Assembly: GCA_963922455.1 (NCBI GenBank)
Contig: CAWUIO010000016.1
Span: 1 to 64,000 of the forward strand
Direction of reading: 5' to 3'
DNA length: 64,000 nucleotides
From: CAWUIO01 sp963922455
Lineage (GTDB): Bacteria; Bacteroidota; Bacteroidia; Cytophagales; Microscillaceae
The translations under genes were made by a program, and so were the position numbers. Position 1 is the stretch's first letter; each line of letters opens with the position of its first letter. Positions 43,101-52,057 of the stretch are shown piece by piece. A model generated the notes under the pieces. That model was not told the origin of the DNA. It searched no databases and saw only the letters and a program-made list of their open reading frames with translations.

Positions 43101-43925
43101 CTAGGCCTTGGAATATTCTACATCTCGGATAACCGACTTCACCATATTGATCTGGGATAAATTACCTCCGGAAAGAAATTTCAGGGTGGTGTTTTCCTTT
43201 AAGTTTAGACTTTTGAATACCTCCTTGGCGGTATATCCTTTTTGATACTCTTGAGCCACCTTTTCAAAAAAAGATTCCAAAAAATGGAGTTTTTTAGTCA
43301 ATTGCTCCTTTCCTTGGACCAACTGGGGATTGTGACTGCAAAACATTTCCTTAAAATCGAGTTGTAGTATTCGCTTGATCGAATCAATTTGTTCACGCAT
43401 ACTTTCCTCTTTCATAAAGTAAGCAATGAAAGAGTGTATGTATAGATCGGCCGAGAAAAGCCATTGACGATTGGGCTCAAACAAAGCAATCATATCGCTG
43501 GCGTGCCCAGGAATCGGGATAAGCTCGAAGGTAAATTGCTTAGTTTCTAAACTGCCTTGTATGGGTATCAAGTCAGGATGAGCGGGCCTATCGCCCCAAG
43601 TAATGTGTTGGGCAAAGCTAATTTTGGGGGGAGCTTGCATGATTTGACAACACCTTTCGGAGGCAAAAGCCTCACAATTGTGCTGTTTTTTGAGTGAGTC
43701 AACATTCCCACTATGGTCTTCGTGGTGATGGGTGATCAATATCTGCTCTACCTGTAAGCCTTTGGTTGCCGAAAGGATCTGCTTACGGGCTTTTCTTTGC
43801 CCTGTATCGATCAATAAGCCATCCACGTAATACAGGTGGGCGTGCATTTTGGGCTTACCGATGAGACTATAGCCAAATTTAAGCCCTAAGATTTCCTGGG
43901 ACGTGAATGAATGGAAAGAGATCAT
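43101..43925 (-). CDS. MBL-fold metallo-hydrolase
   Basis: 274 residues. The zinc-binding signature is THHHEDHSGN (HxHxDH form), with PGHASDMIAL and SADLYIHSF supplying further metal ligands. Residues ~190-270 are helical, possibly a winged-helix-like LACTB2-type C-terminal region (LESFFEKVAQEYQKGYTAKEVFKSL). Substrate unknown. Next to fmt on the same strand, 53 bp apart. Confidence 0.88.
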   Translation of the reverse strand: MISFHSFTSQEILGLKFGYSLIGKPKMHAHLYYVDGLLIDTGQRKARKQILSATKGLQVEQILITHHHEDHSGNVDSLKKQHNCEAFASERCCQIMQAPPKISFAQHITWGDRPAHPDLIPIQGSLETKQFTFELIPIPGHASDMIALFEPNRQWLFSADLYIHSFIAYFMKEESMREQIDSIKRILQLDFKEMFCSHNPQLVQGKEQLTKKLHFLESFFEKVAQEYQKGYTAKEVFKSLNLKENTTLKFLSGGNLSQINMVKSVIRDVEYSKA

Positions 43926-43978
43926 GAATCATAGTACATTTAGGCGGATAAGACAACAACTTGGGAAGTTTATTAGAA

Positions 43979-44911
43979 TTATTCTAATTTATTCCCTGCC
44001 AAAAAAGACTCCACTGGCATCAATTTCTTTCCTTCGAGTTTCAGCTCTTGGATGGCCAACCAGCCATCACCGGTTTTGAAGTAGAGGTGTTTTTTATTGT
44101 CGGTCCAGTACGCTCCGGGAGCTATCTGGGGCAATTCGCTGGGATCATGCTTAAGCTCCGTGCTACTTGATATGATTTTACAGCTTTTACCGAGCAGTTG
44201 GGTCCAAGCTGAGGGCAGGGGGGAGAGGCCCCGGATTAAGTTATGCACCTCTTGGGAAGTTTTGTTCCAATCGATATGGCCAGTCTCCCGGTTGATTTTG
44301 GGGGCTTTGGGGAAATCCCCGCTTAGGTTTTGGGGGAAGCGGGGGCAATCTTCATCGGCGGCTGCTTCTAGGGTTTTTACGAGCAGATTGGCGCCTTTTT
44401 CGCTTAGGCGTTTGTAGAGGGTACCAAAGGTATCTTCGGGGTAGATGGGTTCTTTTTCTTTAAAGATGAGGTCGCCGGTATCGATGGCGTGTTTTAAGAA
44501 GAAGGTGGTCACCCCGGTTTCGGTTTCTCCGTTGATGATGGCCCAGTTGATGGGGGCGGCCCCCCGATAGTCGGGAAGGAGGGAGGCGTGCAGGTTGATG
44601 GTACCCCGGGGAGGCATATTCCAAACCACCTCAGGAAGCATCCGGAAGGCGATCACGACTTGGATATCGGCTTTAAATGAGCGAAGTTCTTCGATAAAAG
44701 CCGGATCTTTCAAATTGGGTGGCTGCAAAATGGGCAAATCTTGAGTTAAAGCGTATTCTTTCACTGCCGATTGGATCAACTTATTTCCTCTTCCACCTCG
44801 TTTGTCGGTAGCGGTCACGACAGCCGCTACATTAAATCCATGCTCAATTAAGGCTTGCAAACCGGGAACGGCAAAGTCGGGCGTCCCCATAAAAATTATT
44901 TTTAAGCTCAT
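43979..44911 (-). CDS. fmt: Methionyl-tRNA formyltransferase
   Basis: 310 residues. FMGTPDFAVPGLQAL start, catalytic segment NLHASLLPDYRGAAP with Asn and His, and HAIDTGDLI with the catalytic Asp. The C-terminal ~100 residues form the tRNA-binding barrel. It formylates initiator Met-tRNA for translation. No def gene adjoins it. Confidence 0.96.
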   Translation of the reverse strand: MSLKIIFMGTPDFAVPGLQALIEHGFNVAAVVTATDKRGGRGNKLIQSAVKEYALTQDLPILQPPNLKDPAFIEELRSFKADIQVVIAFRMLPEVVWNMPPRGTINLHASLLPDYRGAAPINWAIINGETETGVTTFFLKHAIDTGDLIFKEKEPIYPEDTFGTLYKRLSEKGANLLVKTLEAAADEDCPRFPQNLSGDFPKAPKINRETGHIDWNKTSQEVHNLIRGLSPLPSAWTQLLGKSCKIISSSTELKHDPSELPQIAPGAYWTDNKKHLYFKTGDGWLAIQELKLEGKKLMPVESFLAGNKLE

Positions 44912-45094
44912 TGTATAGGCTGTATTAAATGAAGGGGGAAATTAGAACAAATTCCAGGCTTAGACAATGACTGGAGTCATTTTTATGAAGGAATCCTTGG
45001 TGCCTACAATGTAATCGTGACCCTTCAGGCTTACTCTCAAACGAAAAGAGCATGGACATCTTTGGCATTGCCCCCTTTTCTCACTTCTAAATTT

Positions 45095-45225
45095 GGCTTA
45101 GGGATGGAGCGGCCTGTTTGAGCTCGTGTTGGCCCGGCGGGGAAAGGCAGCGAGTAGCGAGAGCCCGACCCGCGCCGATAGGAACTAGCAAGCGGATACT
45201 TGGGGAAATGGCGCGGGGAAGCCCC
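45095..45225 (+). repeat. Structured intergenic repeat, copy 10 (type 1)
   Basis: Begins GGCTTAGGGATGGAGCGG and ends GGGGAAGCCCC; inner stem CCCGCGCC/GGCGCGGG (8 bp). It is a close match to copies 7 and 13 in the core. Its GCCCC end faces the fasciclin gene's 3' end, with the terminator in between. Confidence 0.88.
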
Positions 45226-45241
45226 AAAACCTAGACTTTAT

Positions 45242-45271
45242 AAAAACAAAAAACGCCCTTAAAAAGGACGT
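45242..45271 (-). terminator. Rho-independent terminator of the fasciclin gene
   Basis: On the minus strand, ACGTCCTT and AAGGGCGT form an 8-bp stem with one G-U pair around a 3-nt loop, followed by TTTTTTGTTTTT. It lies 71 bp after the stop codon. Confidence 0.7.
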
Positions 45272-45341
45272 CCTTTGTATAACACTTAATAATTGAGCTT
45301 CATCTCAACTCTCAACTCTGAGATCTTATCGTAGGCCAGCA

Positions 45342-47210
45342 TTAAGGAGCTGGCAGTAATACAGCATCAATGATGTGGATAACCCCATTTCGAGCAATCA
45401 CGTTAGGAGAGGCTACTGTGGCATCGGTATTGCTTGTGTCCCCGTCGGTCAGGGTGATGCTGTTGCCTACGTTCACGGTGATGTCTCCGGTCCCGCCAAA
45501 CATGGCTACCGTCTGCATATCACTTAGGTTATTGGAGTATACTTTGGCTTGGGCACCTACAATGTGGTATTGTAAAATCGTAGCCAAGGTAGCGGTATTG
45601 ACTTGCTCTACACTATCCACGCCTAAGGCGGTGTACAGGTTTTGGAAAGCCGCATCGGTGGGGGCAAATACGGTGTAGCTTTGTAGCGTATCCGTAAGCA
45701 CTCCTAAGAGACCCGCGTGGGCCAAGGCTCGTCTTAGCTGGGTAAATTCTGGGCTAGCAGCATCGGATAGGGTCACCACGGCATCTTCGATCGTACCGGA
45801 GTTGGCAAACTGCTGGCTTGGCGGTAAAATCACTTTGTTGATTACGTGGATTACCCCGTTTTTCGTGCTAAGATCGGCCGTCGTAACTTGGATGTTTTGG
45901 CCCGGATTGTTAGGATTGATGAATACCCCGTTGTTGGGAGAAACATAGATATCCAGGGAATCTGGGGTAAGCACTGCCAAGGTAGCAAAATCCTGATCGG
46001 CAGAAAAGTCATTGGCCACTTGGCGAGTTGGTAAAACGTGGTAGCCAATAATTTCGGCAGCTTGGGCAGAAGTAAGATTGCCAAGCGCGGCCAAATCTAG
46101 ATTGGTAGCGGTAAAAGCGGCATTGTCGGGGGCAAAAACGGTAGCATCCAAAGTAGTATCGGCAAGTAAAGAACTCAGGCCGGCGGCGTCTACTGCCAAC
46201 TCTAGGGTGCTAAAATCGTCGCCCAACTTCACCACTTGGTCTAGAGTAAGGTCGGCGATGGGAAGTAAAACTTTGTCAATTACGTGAACCACTCCATTGG
46301 TTGCCAGTAAGTTGGCATCGGTAGCGGGATTGGCCACTTCACTCTGGTTTAGGCTTTCAAAAAATACCCCTCCGTTTAAGTTAACCGTCACATTGGCCCC
46401 ATTTAAAGTAGTTGGCGTAGAACCGTCTACCAAATCGGTAGAAAATACTTTAGCATTGGGGATTACGTGGTAGGTTAAGATCTGCGTTAAGAGGTCTACC
46501 GGGATGTCGTTTAAGGAGGCAGCCCCCAATTGGGTTAACAATTCGGTAAAGGCGGCATTGGTAGGAGCCAAGACGGTAAAGTCGGTAGTCGTGTCTTGGA
46601 GGGCAGTTACCAAATTGGCTGCTTGTAAAGCCGAAACCAAGGTGGAAAGATCTGGGCTGGCGATGGCCAAACCGGTTACATCCTGAGTAGGTAACGTTAA
46701 TACGGCATCAATGGGATAGATAGTACCATTGCTAGCCGTGATGGAAGTTGTATTTACGTTTACATTACCATTTAGTACCGTAGTACTGCTTACGTTTACA
46801 TTTAAACTCGTTCCTTCAACGGTGTTGAGGTCACCAGAGCTTAGGCTGGTGATATCTGAGCCAATTACGTGATAAGTTAAAATGGCTTCCAAGGTAGCTT
46901 GGTCAAAAGTGTCAATGACCGATTCGGTAAGTCCAGCCGCAGTAAAAGCGGCATCATTGGGTGCGAATACGGTAAAGGCTCCGCTAGAAAGTACAGTAGC
47001 CAAATCACCACTGGCTCTTAAAAGCGCCCGCTCCAACAACGTATAGTCATTACTTTCTACTACAATTTCGGTAATAGTTTGATCGGTGGTAGGTGTGGGG
47101 GCCGGAGTGTCATCATCATCGTCACTACAAGCTGAAAAAAGAAGGCTTGCCCCGATCATCCAGATCATAGCAAATAAAGTCTTCTTGGCAAATAACTGCA
47201 TTTTAATCAT
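45342..47210 (-). CDS. Lipoprotein with four fasciclin (FAS1) domains
   Basis: 622 residues. Signal and lipobox IGASLLFSACS, then an Asp-rich linker and four FAS1 domains of ~140 residues, each with the two family motifs: TVFAPNDAAF..TYHVIG, TVLAPTNAAF..TYHVIP, TVFAPDNAAF..GYHVLP and TVFAPTDAAF..QYHIVG. FAS1 proteins mediate adhesion or matrix binding at the cell surface. It probably sits on the outer membrane. The neighbouring ECF sigma/RskA-type genes suggest regulated expression. The start could also be the internal ATG at 47201. Confidence 0.94.
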   Translation of the reverse strand: MIKMQLFAKKTLFAMIWMIGASLLFSACSDDDDDTPAPTPTTDQTITEIVVESNDYTLLERALLRASGDLATVLSSGAFTVFAPNDAAFTAAGLTESVIDTFDQATLEAILTYHVIGSDITSLSSGDLNTVEGTSLNVNVSSTTVLNGNVNVNTTSITASNGTIYPIDAVLTLPTQDVTGLAIASPDLSTLVSALQAANLVTALQDTTTDFTVLAPTNAAFTELLTQLGAASLNDIPVDLLTQILTYHVIPNAKVFSTDLVDGSTPTTLNGANVTVNLNGGVFFESLNQSEVANPATDANLLATNGVVHVIDKVLLPIADLTLDQVVKLGDDFSTLELAVDAAGLSSLLADTTLDATVFAPDNAAFTATNLDLAALGNLTSAQAAEIIGYHVLPTRQVANDFSADQDFATLAVLTPDSLDIYVSPNNGVFINPNNPGQNIQVTTADLSTKNGVIHVINKVILPPSQQFANSGTIEDAVVTLSDAASPEFTQLRRALAHAGLLGVLTDTLQSYTVFAPTDAAFQNLYTALGVDSVEQVNTATLATILQYHIVGAQAKVYSNNLSDMQTVAMFGGTGDITVNVGNSITLTDGDTSNTDATVASPNVIARNGVIHIIDAVLLPAP

Positions 47211-47312
47211 GGCAAAAAATTATTGGATTGAAATTTCTAATTGTGTTCATAGGGTTGACCCTCCCTTTCCAGGAGAGGTTGGAAAGGATTGAAAAAAAAT
47301 AGAAATGTGCTT

Positions 47313-48896
47313 TTAGAAGGAGAAACGAGTGCCCAGGGTCAGGCCTAGATTTTGGCTTGGATTGTTCAAAAATGTGCCATTACGGGTATAGGAGCGTAGG
47401 GCTTGTCGGTAACTGGGTTCAAGGAAAATACTGAGTTGAGAATTCAGGCGATAATGCATTTCTAAGCCCAAGCTGGCCGTCCAATTGATGGGGCGATAAA
47501 TGGAATTACCGCCTTGACTGCTTAACTCGACTCCGGTACTTTCATTACGGGTACGATTTTTTAAGAAAATATCGGCGGCGAGTCCCCCGAATACGGTATA
47601 CTGCAATCGTCCCTTGGGATTGAGTAGGTAGCCTACTTGTACAGGAATACTTAAAAACTGGGTTTCCGTTTTCAAGCGCATCGAGCGGTCCCCATTAAAC
47701 TGCTCGAGGTATATGGGCATGGCCCGACCGGGTACGTAGCCAGGAAGGTTACGGATCAGTTCAGCAAAAGCAGGGTTTTCTAAGTTATCGGCTTGAATTT
47801 CTTCCCAGAAACTGTGCATAGCCTGGTTTTCTGGATTTATAAAGGCAGCATTGGTGGTGATACTCGATTCTTGTCGGAAATACTGCAAGCCGGTTTTGAT
47901 CACCCAACGGGAGCCTATTTCTCTCCCCACTTCCACTTTGAAGCCCCAGGTTTGCGGGCTTTCATTTTCTTCATCTAGCGCCTCAAAAAAGTTATCGTAT
48001 TCTACGCTCGAGAGGTTGTGTGCATTGAGGTAGCTTCCTATGTAACTTTGGTAATTGGCTTGAAGACTTGAGGCATTCCACAAGCTTGTGAAGCCGATTT
48101 GGACCCAGGTTTTAGCTTTTGGTTTCAAGGGCGAAAGCGCTAGGGTTTTAGGCTTGAGCCGTGAAATGAGACCCAGGGGAGTGTAAGAGACTTCTGTTGA
48201 GTACTTGGCTAAAGGGGCTAAATCCTTAAGGTGAGGTTTTTTTGAGCTTGGCTTAGAACTAGCAATGGGGGCCAGTTGCTTCTTTTCTTGAGCAGGACCG
48301 TGTTCCCCCCGCATTTTTGTTTTGGGAATCGCAGGCTTTGGGTTTTGCCGAGCAATATTCCTAGGAGATTCCAGGGGAGGGCTAACTGCATTATCTTTTT
48401 GCGATAAAGGATTTTTTTCGGAATTATTTTGGGTCTTGGGGCCAGGGATTTTATCCGAGGTGTTTGGGTTAGACGTTTGCGGAAAACTTTGACTCAGCGA
48501 AATAGTTGCCAAGTCTAAGGAATGCCCTTGGCCTAATAAGCTAGCCTCTTGAGACTCATTTGGTTTAAGAGTACTAAAGGTTTGGGGCGTATCTTGTGTT
48601 TCAACCCTAAGGGGATTCTTTTGTATTTGGGCAGAATCTAGAGCTTTGGGTGATGCACTGGAGCGCCAACGAGTTTTATCAGATTGAGAAGAAGTAAGTC
48701 CCCAGTAAAAATAGGTGCCCCCAGTGCCAATAAACAAAAGGAGGACGGCAGGTAAAATAGCTTTTTTCCACCAGGGCGTACCACTCCCGAGTCCTTTCTG
48801 GATGTTATCCCAAACGATCGGACTGGGGTCGGCCTCCGCATCAGCGAGCGCCTTTTTCCATTCATCCTCAAAATTATTTTCCCCTATAGGACTCAT
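47313..48896 (-). CDS. Inner-membrane-anchored protein with C-terminal porin-like barrel
   Basis: 527 residues: a cytoplasmic N-terminus with FEDEWKKALADAEADPSPIVWDNIQKGL, one membrane helix (~45-65, KAILPAVLLLFIGTGGTYFYW), a long Ser/Pro/Lys-rich linker (~70-265), and an outer-membrane beta-barrel domain (~270-527) with the final strand LGLTLGTRFSF. The N-terminus resembles an anti-sigma-like segment; the sigma factor gene overlaps its start by 23 bp. Thus a two-membrane protein that may couple the envelope to the ECF sigma factor; inference. Confidence 0.78.
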   Translation of the reverse strand: MSPIGENNFEDEWKKALADAEADPSPIVWDNIQKGLGSGTPWWKKAILPAVLLLFIGTGGTYFYWGLTSSQSDKTRWRSSASPKALDSAQIQKNPLRVETQDTPQTFSTLKPNESQEASLLGQGHSLDLATISLSQSFPQTSNPNTSDKIPGPKTQNNSEKNPLSQKDNAVSPPLESPRNIARQNPKPAIPKTKMRGEHGPAQEKKQLAPIASSKPSSKKPHLKDLAPLAKYSTEVSYTPLGLISRLKPKTLALSPLKPKAKTWVQIGFTSLWNASSLQANYQSYIGSYLNAHNLSSVEYDNFFEALDEENESPQTWGFKVEVGREIGSRWVIKTGLQYFRQESSITTNAAFINPENQAMHSFWEEIQADNLENPAFAELIRNLPGYVPGRAMPIYLEQFNGDRSMRLKTETQFLSIPVQVGYLLNPKGRLQYTVFGGLAADIFLKNRTRNESTGVELSSQGGNSIYRPINWTASLGLEMHYRLNSQLSIFLEPSYRQALRSYTRNGTFLNNPSQNLGLTLGTRFSF

Positions 48897-49434
48897 ACTT
48901 CACCGTTTCCTGCTGTTTAATCTTTTTCTGTAACAAATATTTAGCCCGGGAATATTGCGATTTGGAAGTACCTGTAGAAATATTTAACATGTCGGCTATT
49001 TCTTTATGCTGATACCCTTCCACGGCATATAAGTTAAAGACCACTTGACACTTTTCGGGTAATTCTTGTATTAATTTTAATAACTCTTTAAAGCTATAAC
49101 GAGAAAGTGGAGTCTCTTGATCCGGAATAAAATCGTACAACTCTTCAATATCCTGTTGCGGGTACTGGTACAGTTTACTTCGATACTGCTTCAAAGCCGT
49201 GTTAATGACAATCCGTTTAACCCAGAACTCCAAAGGACAATCTCCTCTAAAGTCTTTAATTTTCTTAAAGACTTTAATAAAAGATTCTTGGAGTACATCT
49301 TCGGCATCCAAACGGGTCTTACAGTATCGTAAAGCTATGGCAAACATTTTACGATGAAAATGTTCGTATAATAGTCTTTGACACTTGGTTTTGCCTTTAC
49401 GGCACCCGTTTAGTACCTTCTCTTCGTTAAACAT
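48874..49434 (-). CDS. ECF-type RNA polymerase sigma factor
   Basis: 186 residues. Sigma region 2 (LLYEHFHRKMFAIALRYCKT..AEDVLQESFIKVF) and region 4 (LPEKCQVVFNLYAVEGYQHKEIADMLNISTGTSKSQ) are both clear. It overlaps the barrel protein gene by 23 bp, so the two are translated together. Group within ECF is not determined, but the barrel partner recalls Bacteroidota ECF/membrane-anchor pairs. Confidence 0.92.
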   Translation of the reverse strand: MFNEEKVLNGCRKGKTKCQRLLYEHFHRKMFAIALRYCKTRLDAEDVLQESFIKVFKKIKDFRGDCPLEFWVKRIVINTALKQYRSKLYQYPQQDIEELYDFIPDQETPLSRYSFKELLKLIQELPEKCQVVFNLYAVEGYQHKEIADMLNISTGTSKSQYSRAKYLLQKKIKQQETVKYESYRGK

Positions 49435-49521
49435 AATTCAGAGTTGATACGCGATTTGACAAGGACTAGTGTATGGAGTTATTAAGTGTTTTGATCGTAA
49501 TCTACGCTGATGAAGCTTTTT

Positions 49522-50340
49522 TTAAACTTTTCCTAAGGCATAGGCTTTTCCTTCGGCCTTCGGAACCCCTCCCATTTTTTCAAGGGTAATTATAAATTGT
49601 TCGGCTTTATCGGTTTCTTTCATACGATGCAGCGCAAAACCATTGGAGCTCATTTCAAATACCCCAGCATCCTTAACATCTCCTTCATAAACAGACCAAA
49701 GCTGATACTGTTTTCCCGGAGGTGGTTTAGGTAAGTTCAAAACCTGTAAATACACAGAGGATGAGTGAGGATTCCATAAAATGGAGACCCTTGAATTTGG
49801 AAAATCATCACTTCCATAGAGCTCCACCCGATCAAATTCCGGATTGTTCAAAAGTTGAAGGTCATTCAAACTACTACGGTAATCGGCCTGAGCTACTTGA
49901 AGTTGGTTTTGGATCCGGTTATTTTCTGCCTCCAAGACACTTAACTCTTGGTGTAGGGCCTGCGTATTTTGAAATTGAAACCAATTGGCTAAGCCACTGA
50001 CCAACAATAAAATACTGGCTGCGATGCCAAAGGTTCGCCAAAGGTCCCGATTTTGTGATTTGTAAACTTTCAGGTCAGAACGTTCGGGGCTATTTTGAGA
50101 GCTAATAGGCATATCCAAATCGGATAGCTTACGCATAATACGCCCTTTGAGGTCGGCGGGGGGATCCAATTGAAATTGGAATATGTATTCGGTCAGTGCG
50201 AATTTGCTAGCTTCAATTTCCTGACGGATTTCGGGATACATATCGGCCAGGCGCTCCAATTCCGCATTTTCTTCGGAGCTGGTAGCCCCCAAGACGTAAT
50301 TTTCAATGATCCCTGAACTTATGTAGTCTTTAATATCCAA
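49522..50340 (-). CDS. RskA-like anti-sigma factor
   Basis: 272 residues. The N-terminal ~90 residues (YVLGATSSEENAELERLADMYPEI) are an anti-sigma domain, followed by one membrane helix (~98-118, FGIAASILLLVSGLANWFQF), a coiled coil, and an external RskA C-terminal domain (SVYLQVLNLPKPPPGKQYQLW, GVPKAEGKAYALG). It should hold the sigma factor encoded 2 bp upstream at the membrane and release it on regulated proteolysis. Confidence 0.9.
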   Translation of the reverse strand: MDIKDYISSGIIENYVLGATSSEENAELERLADMYPEIRQEIEASKFALTEYIFQFQLDPPADLKGRIMRKLSDLDMPISSQNSPERSDLKVYKSQNRDLWRTFGIAASILLLVSGLANWFQFQNTQALHQELSVLEAENNRIQNQLQVAQADYRSSLNDLQLLNNPEFDRVELYGSDDFPNSRVSILWNPHSSSVYLQVLNLPKPPPGKQYQLWSVYEGDVKDAGVFEMSSNGFALHRMKETDKAEQFIITLEKMGGVPKAEGKAYALGKV

Positions 50341-50342
50341 TG

Positions 50343-50891
50343 CTACTTTCCAATTAATTTTCTAAGTTCTCTAATAGCTATTTTAATTCTAGTTTTTACC
50401 GTGCCCAAGGGCAGATTTAAGGATTCTGCGGCCTCTGCGTGGGTATACCCCCGGAAATAAATAATATCTACTACTTCACGGAGCTCGGTTTTTAGGCTGT
50501 TGACTATATCTGTGAGCCCTATATGCTCAATGGGCATTTGTTCTGATCTAGCACCCTCAGGATCGCTTGTTTCGATAGACTGGGTTTGATAATTACTTTG
50601 AAACGATCTAGAGCGCGTTTTATCAATGGCCGTATTACGGGCTATATTGAGTATCCAGGTAAATAATTTGCCTTTTTTGGGGTCATAGGCATCTATGTTT
50701 TTCCAAATCTTTACAAAACTTTCTTGTAAAACATCAGGGGCTTGCTCATCCGATTGCAAAACCTTTACAATCACCCCATACAAAGCAGCCGAATAACGAT
50801 CATAAAGGATTTCAAAACCCCTTCTATCGCGACTCTTAAGAAGAAGAACCAATTCTTCTTCATTGGTTGCTTTATTGACCCAAGTTATCAA
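50343..50891 (-). CDS. ECF sigma factor, SigK-like partner of RskA
   Basis: 182 residues. Region 2 (FEILYDRYSAALYGVI..APDVLQESFVKIW) and region 4 (LREVVDIIYFRGYTHAEAAESLNLPLGTVKTRI) are intact. The start is a TTG at 50891; no ATG lies between it and region 2. Only 2 bp separate it from the RskA-like gene. In mycobacteria SigK/RskA controls fasciclin-domain proteins MPT70/MPT83; here a fasciclin lipoprotein lies 3.1 kb away in the same block. Confidence 0.91.
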   Translation of the reverse strand: MITWVNKATNEEELVLLLKSRDRRGFEILYDRYSAALYGVIVKVLQSDEQAPDVLQESFVKIWKNIDAYDPKKGKLFTWILNIARNTAIDKTRSRSFQSNYQTQSIETSDPEGARSEQMPIEHIGLTDIVNSLKTELREVVDIIYFRGYTHAEAAESLNLPLGTVKTRIKIAIRELRKLIGK

Positions 50892-51364
50892 AAGGCAAAA
50901 AAATTATATTGCAGATTTTTCTAGTCTTATTCTTAAAACCGGATACGGGCGATTTTGTTAGAATCATTTTCCGATCTCAGGTACTTCACCATATTAAAAA
51001 CGCTTCTACTTTAAGCAATTTTCTAAGTGCAGATACCTTTTATTCAATAACACTATACATACGAAGTGGCTTGCGTTTTGGATTTTTATCTCTAAAATAA
51101 ATTGGATTTATCGTTTGGGGCTTCCCCGCAATTTCCTTGGGCTGTTCTTAGAAACAAGGTGCCCGTGCGGGTCGGGCTCTCGCTACTCGCTGCCTTTCCC
51201 CGCTAGGCCGAAACGAGCTCAAACAGGCCGCTCCATCCCTAAGCCAAAAGAATAAGAATACAATTTTATCTAAACCCATGCAAAACTAGCTTAACCTTTT
51301 TTAGGAGGCATTTCGTAAATATGCATACGTTTTTGTAAGTTTTGTTAAAGCAAAAAACACCCAT
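50892..51364. other. 473-bp intergenic region with repeat copy 11
   Basis: Divergent region between the sigma gene and a lipoprotein gene. The repeat is at 51117-51245. No promoter of consensus type is obvious on either side. Confidence 0.5.
51117..51245 (-). repeat. Structured intergenic repeat, copy 11 (type 1)
   Basis: Begins GGCTTAGGGATGGAGCGG and ends GGGGAAGCCCC in its orientation. Inner stem CCCGCA/TGCGGG, a compensated change from CCCGCG/CGCGGG. The core GGGGAAAGGCAGCGAGTAGCG is kept. Confidence 0.87.
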
Positions 51365-52057
51365 ATGAAAAATACAATACAATCCCTTCCCTTAGCCTCT
51401 TTCTATATTTTGTTCCTTGTTTTAGCTGCCTGTGGTGGCGGGACCGGTACCTCAAGCGATGAGATTGCTACCGCTCCTACCGAAGCGGTTTCTAAGGAAG
51501 CCGAAAACACAGCCAGTACGGAACCCTTGCCCGATAGCCCTTCATTTGCCTCCGTACGGGATCAAGCGGGCAAAGAATATTATCGGGTTGATTTTGAAGC
51601 CGATCAGCATGTGATTCGCTATGACTTAGGAGAAAAATATTTGATTGGGAAGCAAAAGAGGGCCGACAAAACCAAATACTATAATCAGGAAGATAATCTG
51701 GTGGCCGAAGTGAAGTATAAAGAAGATGGCTTCAAATTACGTGATCCAGCCGGAAACCTGCTTTGGAAAATCAAGTTCAAAGAAGATAAGGTAAAAATTA
51801 GCGACAATGAAGAAAATGCCAATCCCTACGAAATCAAGCTAAAAGATACAGGCAAATATAAAATTAACTCACCAAGCGGGTATCTGGGGGCCTTAAAGTA
51901 CAAAGATGGAAGCATTAAGATGGAGGAGGGGCAAGTTTCTTATCAAATCCCCGCCAGTCGCAACCATCCGGCCTATGGCGTACTTTTCTTGGAAGAAATC
52001 CCCGAAGACCAGCGCTTAATGATTTTAGCTCAAATTTTGACCCGGTATTCCTCTTGA
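51365..52057 (+). CDS. Lipoprotein of unknown function
   Basis: 230 residues. Lipobox LVLAACGGG, then an Ala/Glu/Thr-rich linker and a repeating beta pattern of ~12-residue strands (VRDQAGKEYYRV, YNQEDNLVAEVKYKEDGFKLRDPAGNLLWKIKFKED), i.e. a series of simple beta hairpins resembling a beta solenoid-like or barrel-like repeat. No enzymatic motif. Its TGA overlaps the start of the next gene (TTGA), so the two are coupled. Confidence 0.75.
   Translation: MKNTIQSLPLASFYILFLVLAACGGGTGTSSDEIATAPTEAVSKEAENTASTEPLPDSPSFASVRDQAGKEYYRVDFEADQHVIRYDLGEKYLIGKQKRADKTKYYNQEDNLVAEVKYKEDGFKLRDPAGNLLWKIKFKEDKVKISDNEENANPYEIKLKDTGKYKINSPSGYLGALKYKDGSIKMEEGQVSYQIPASRNHPAYGVLFLEEIPEDQRLMILAQILTRYSS

Larger units (their letters stand above)
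44912..45341. other. 430-bp intergenic region with repeat copy 10 and a strong terminator
   Basis: The fmt start side (44912-45094) shows no repeat or clear promoter. Repeat copy 10 and the fasciclin terminator occupy 45095-45271. Confidence 0.5.
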
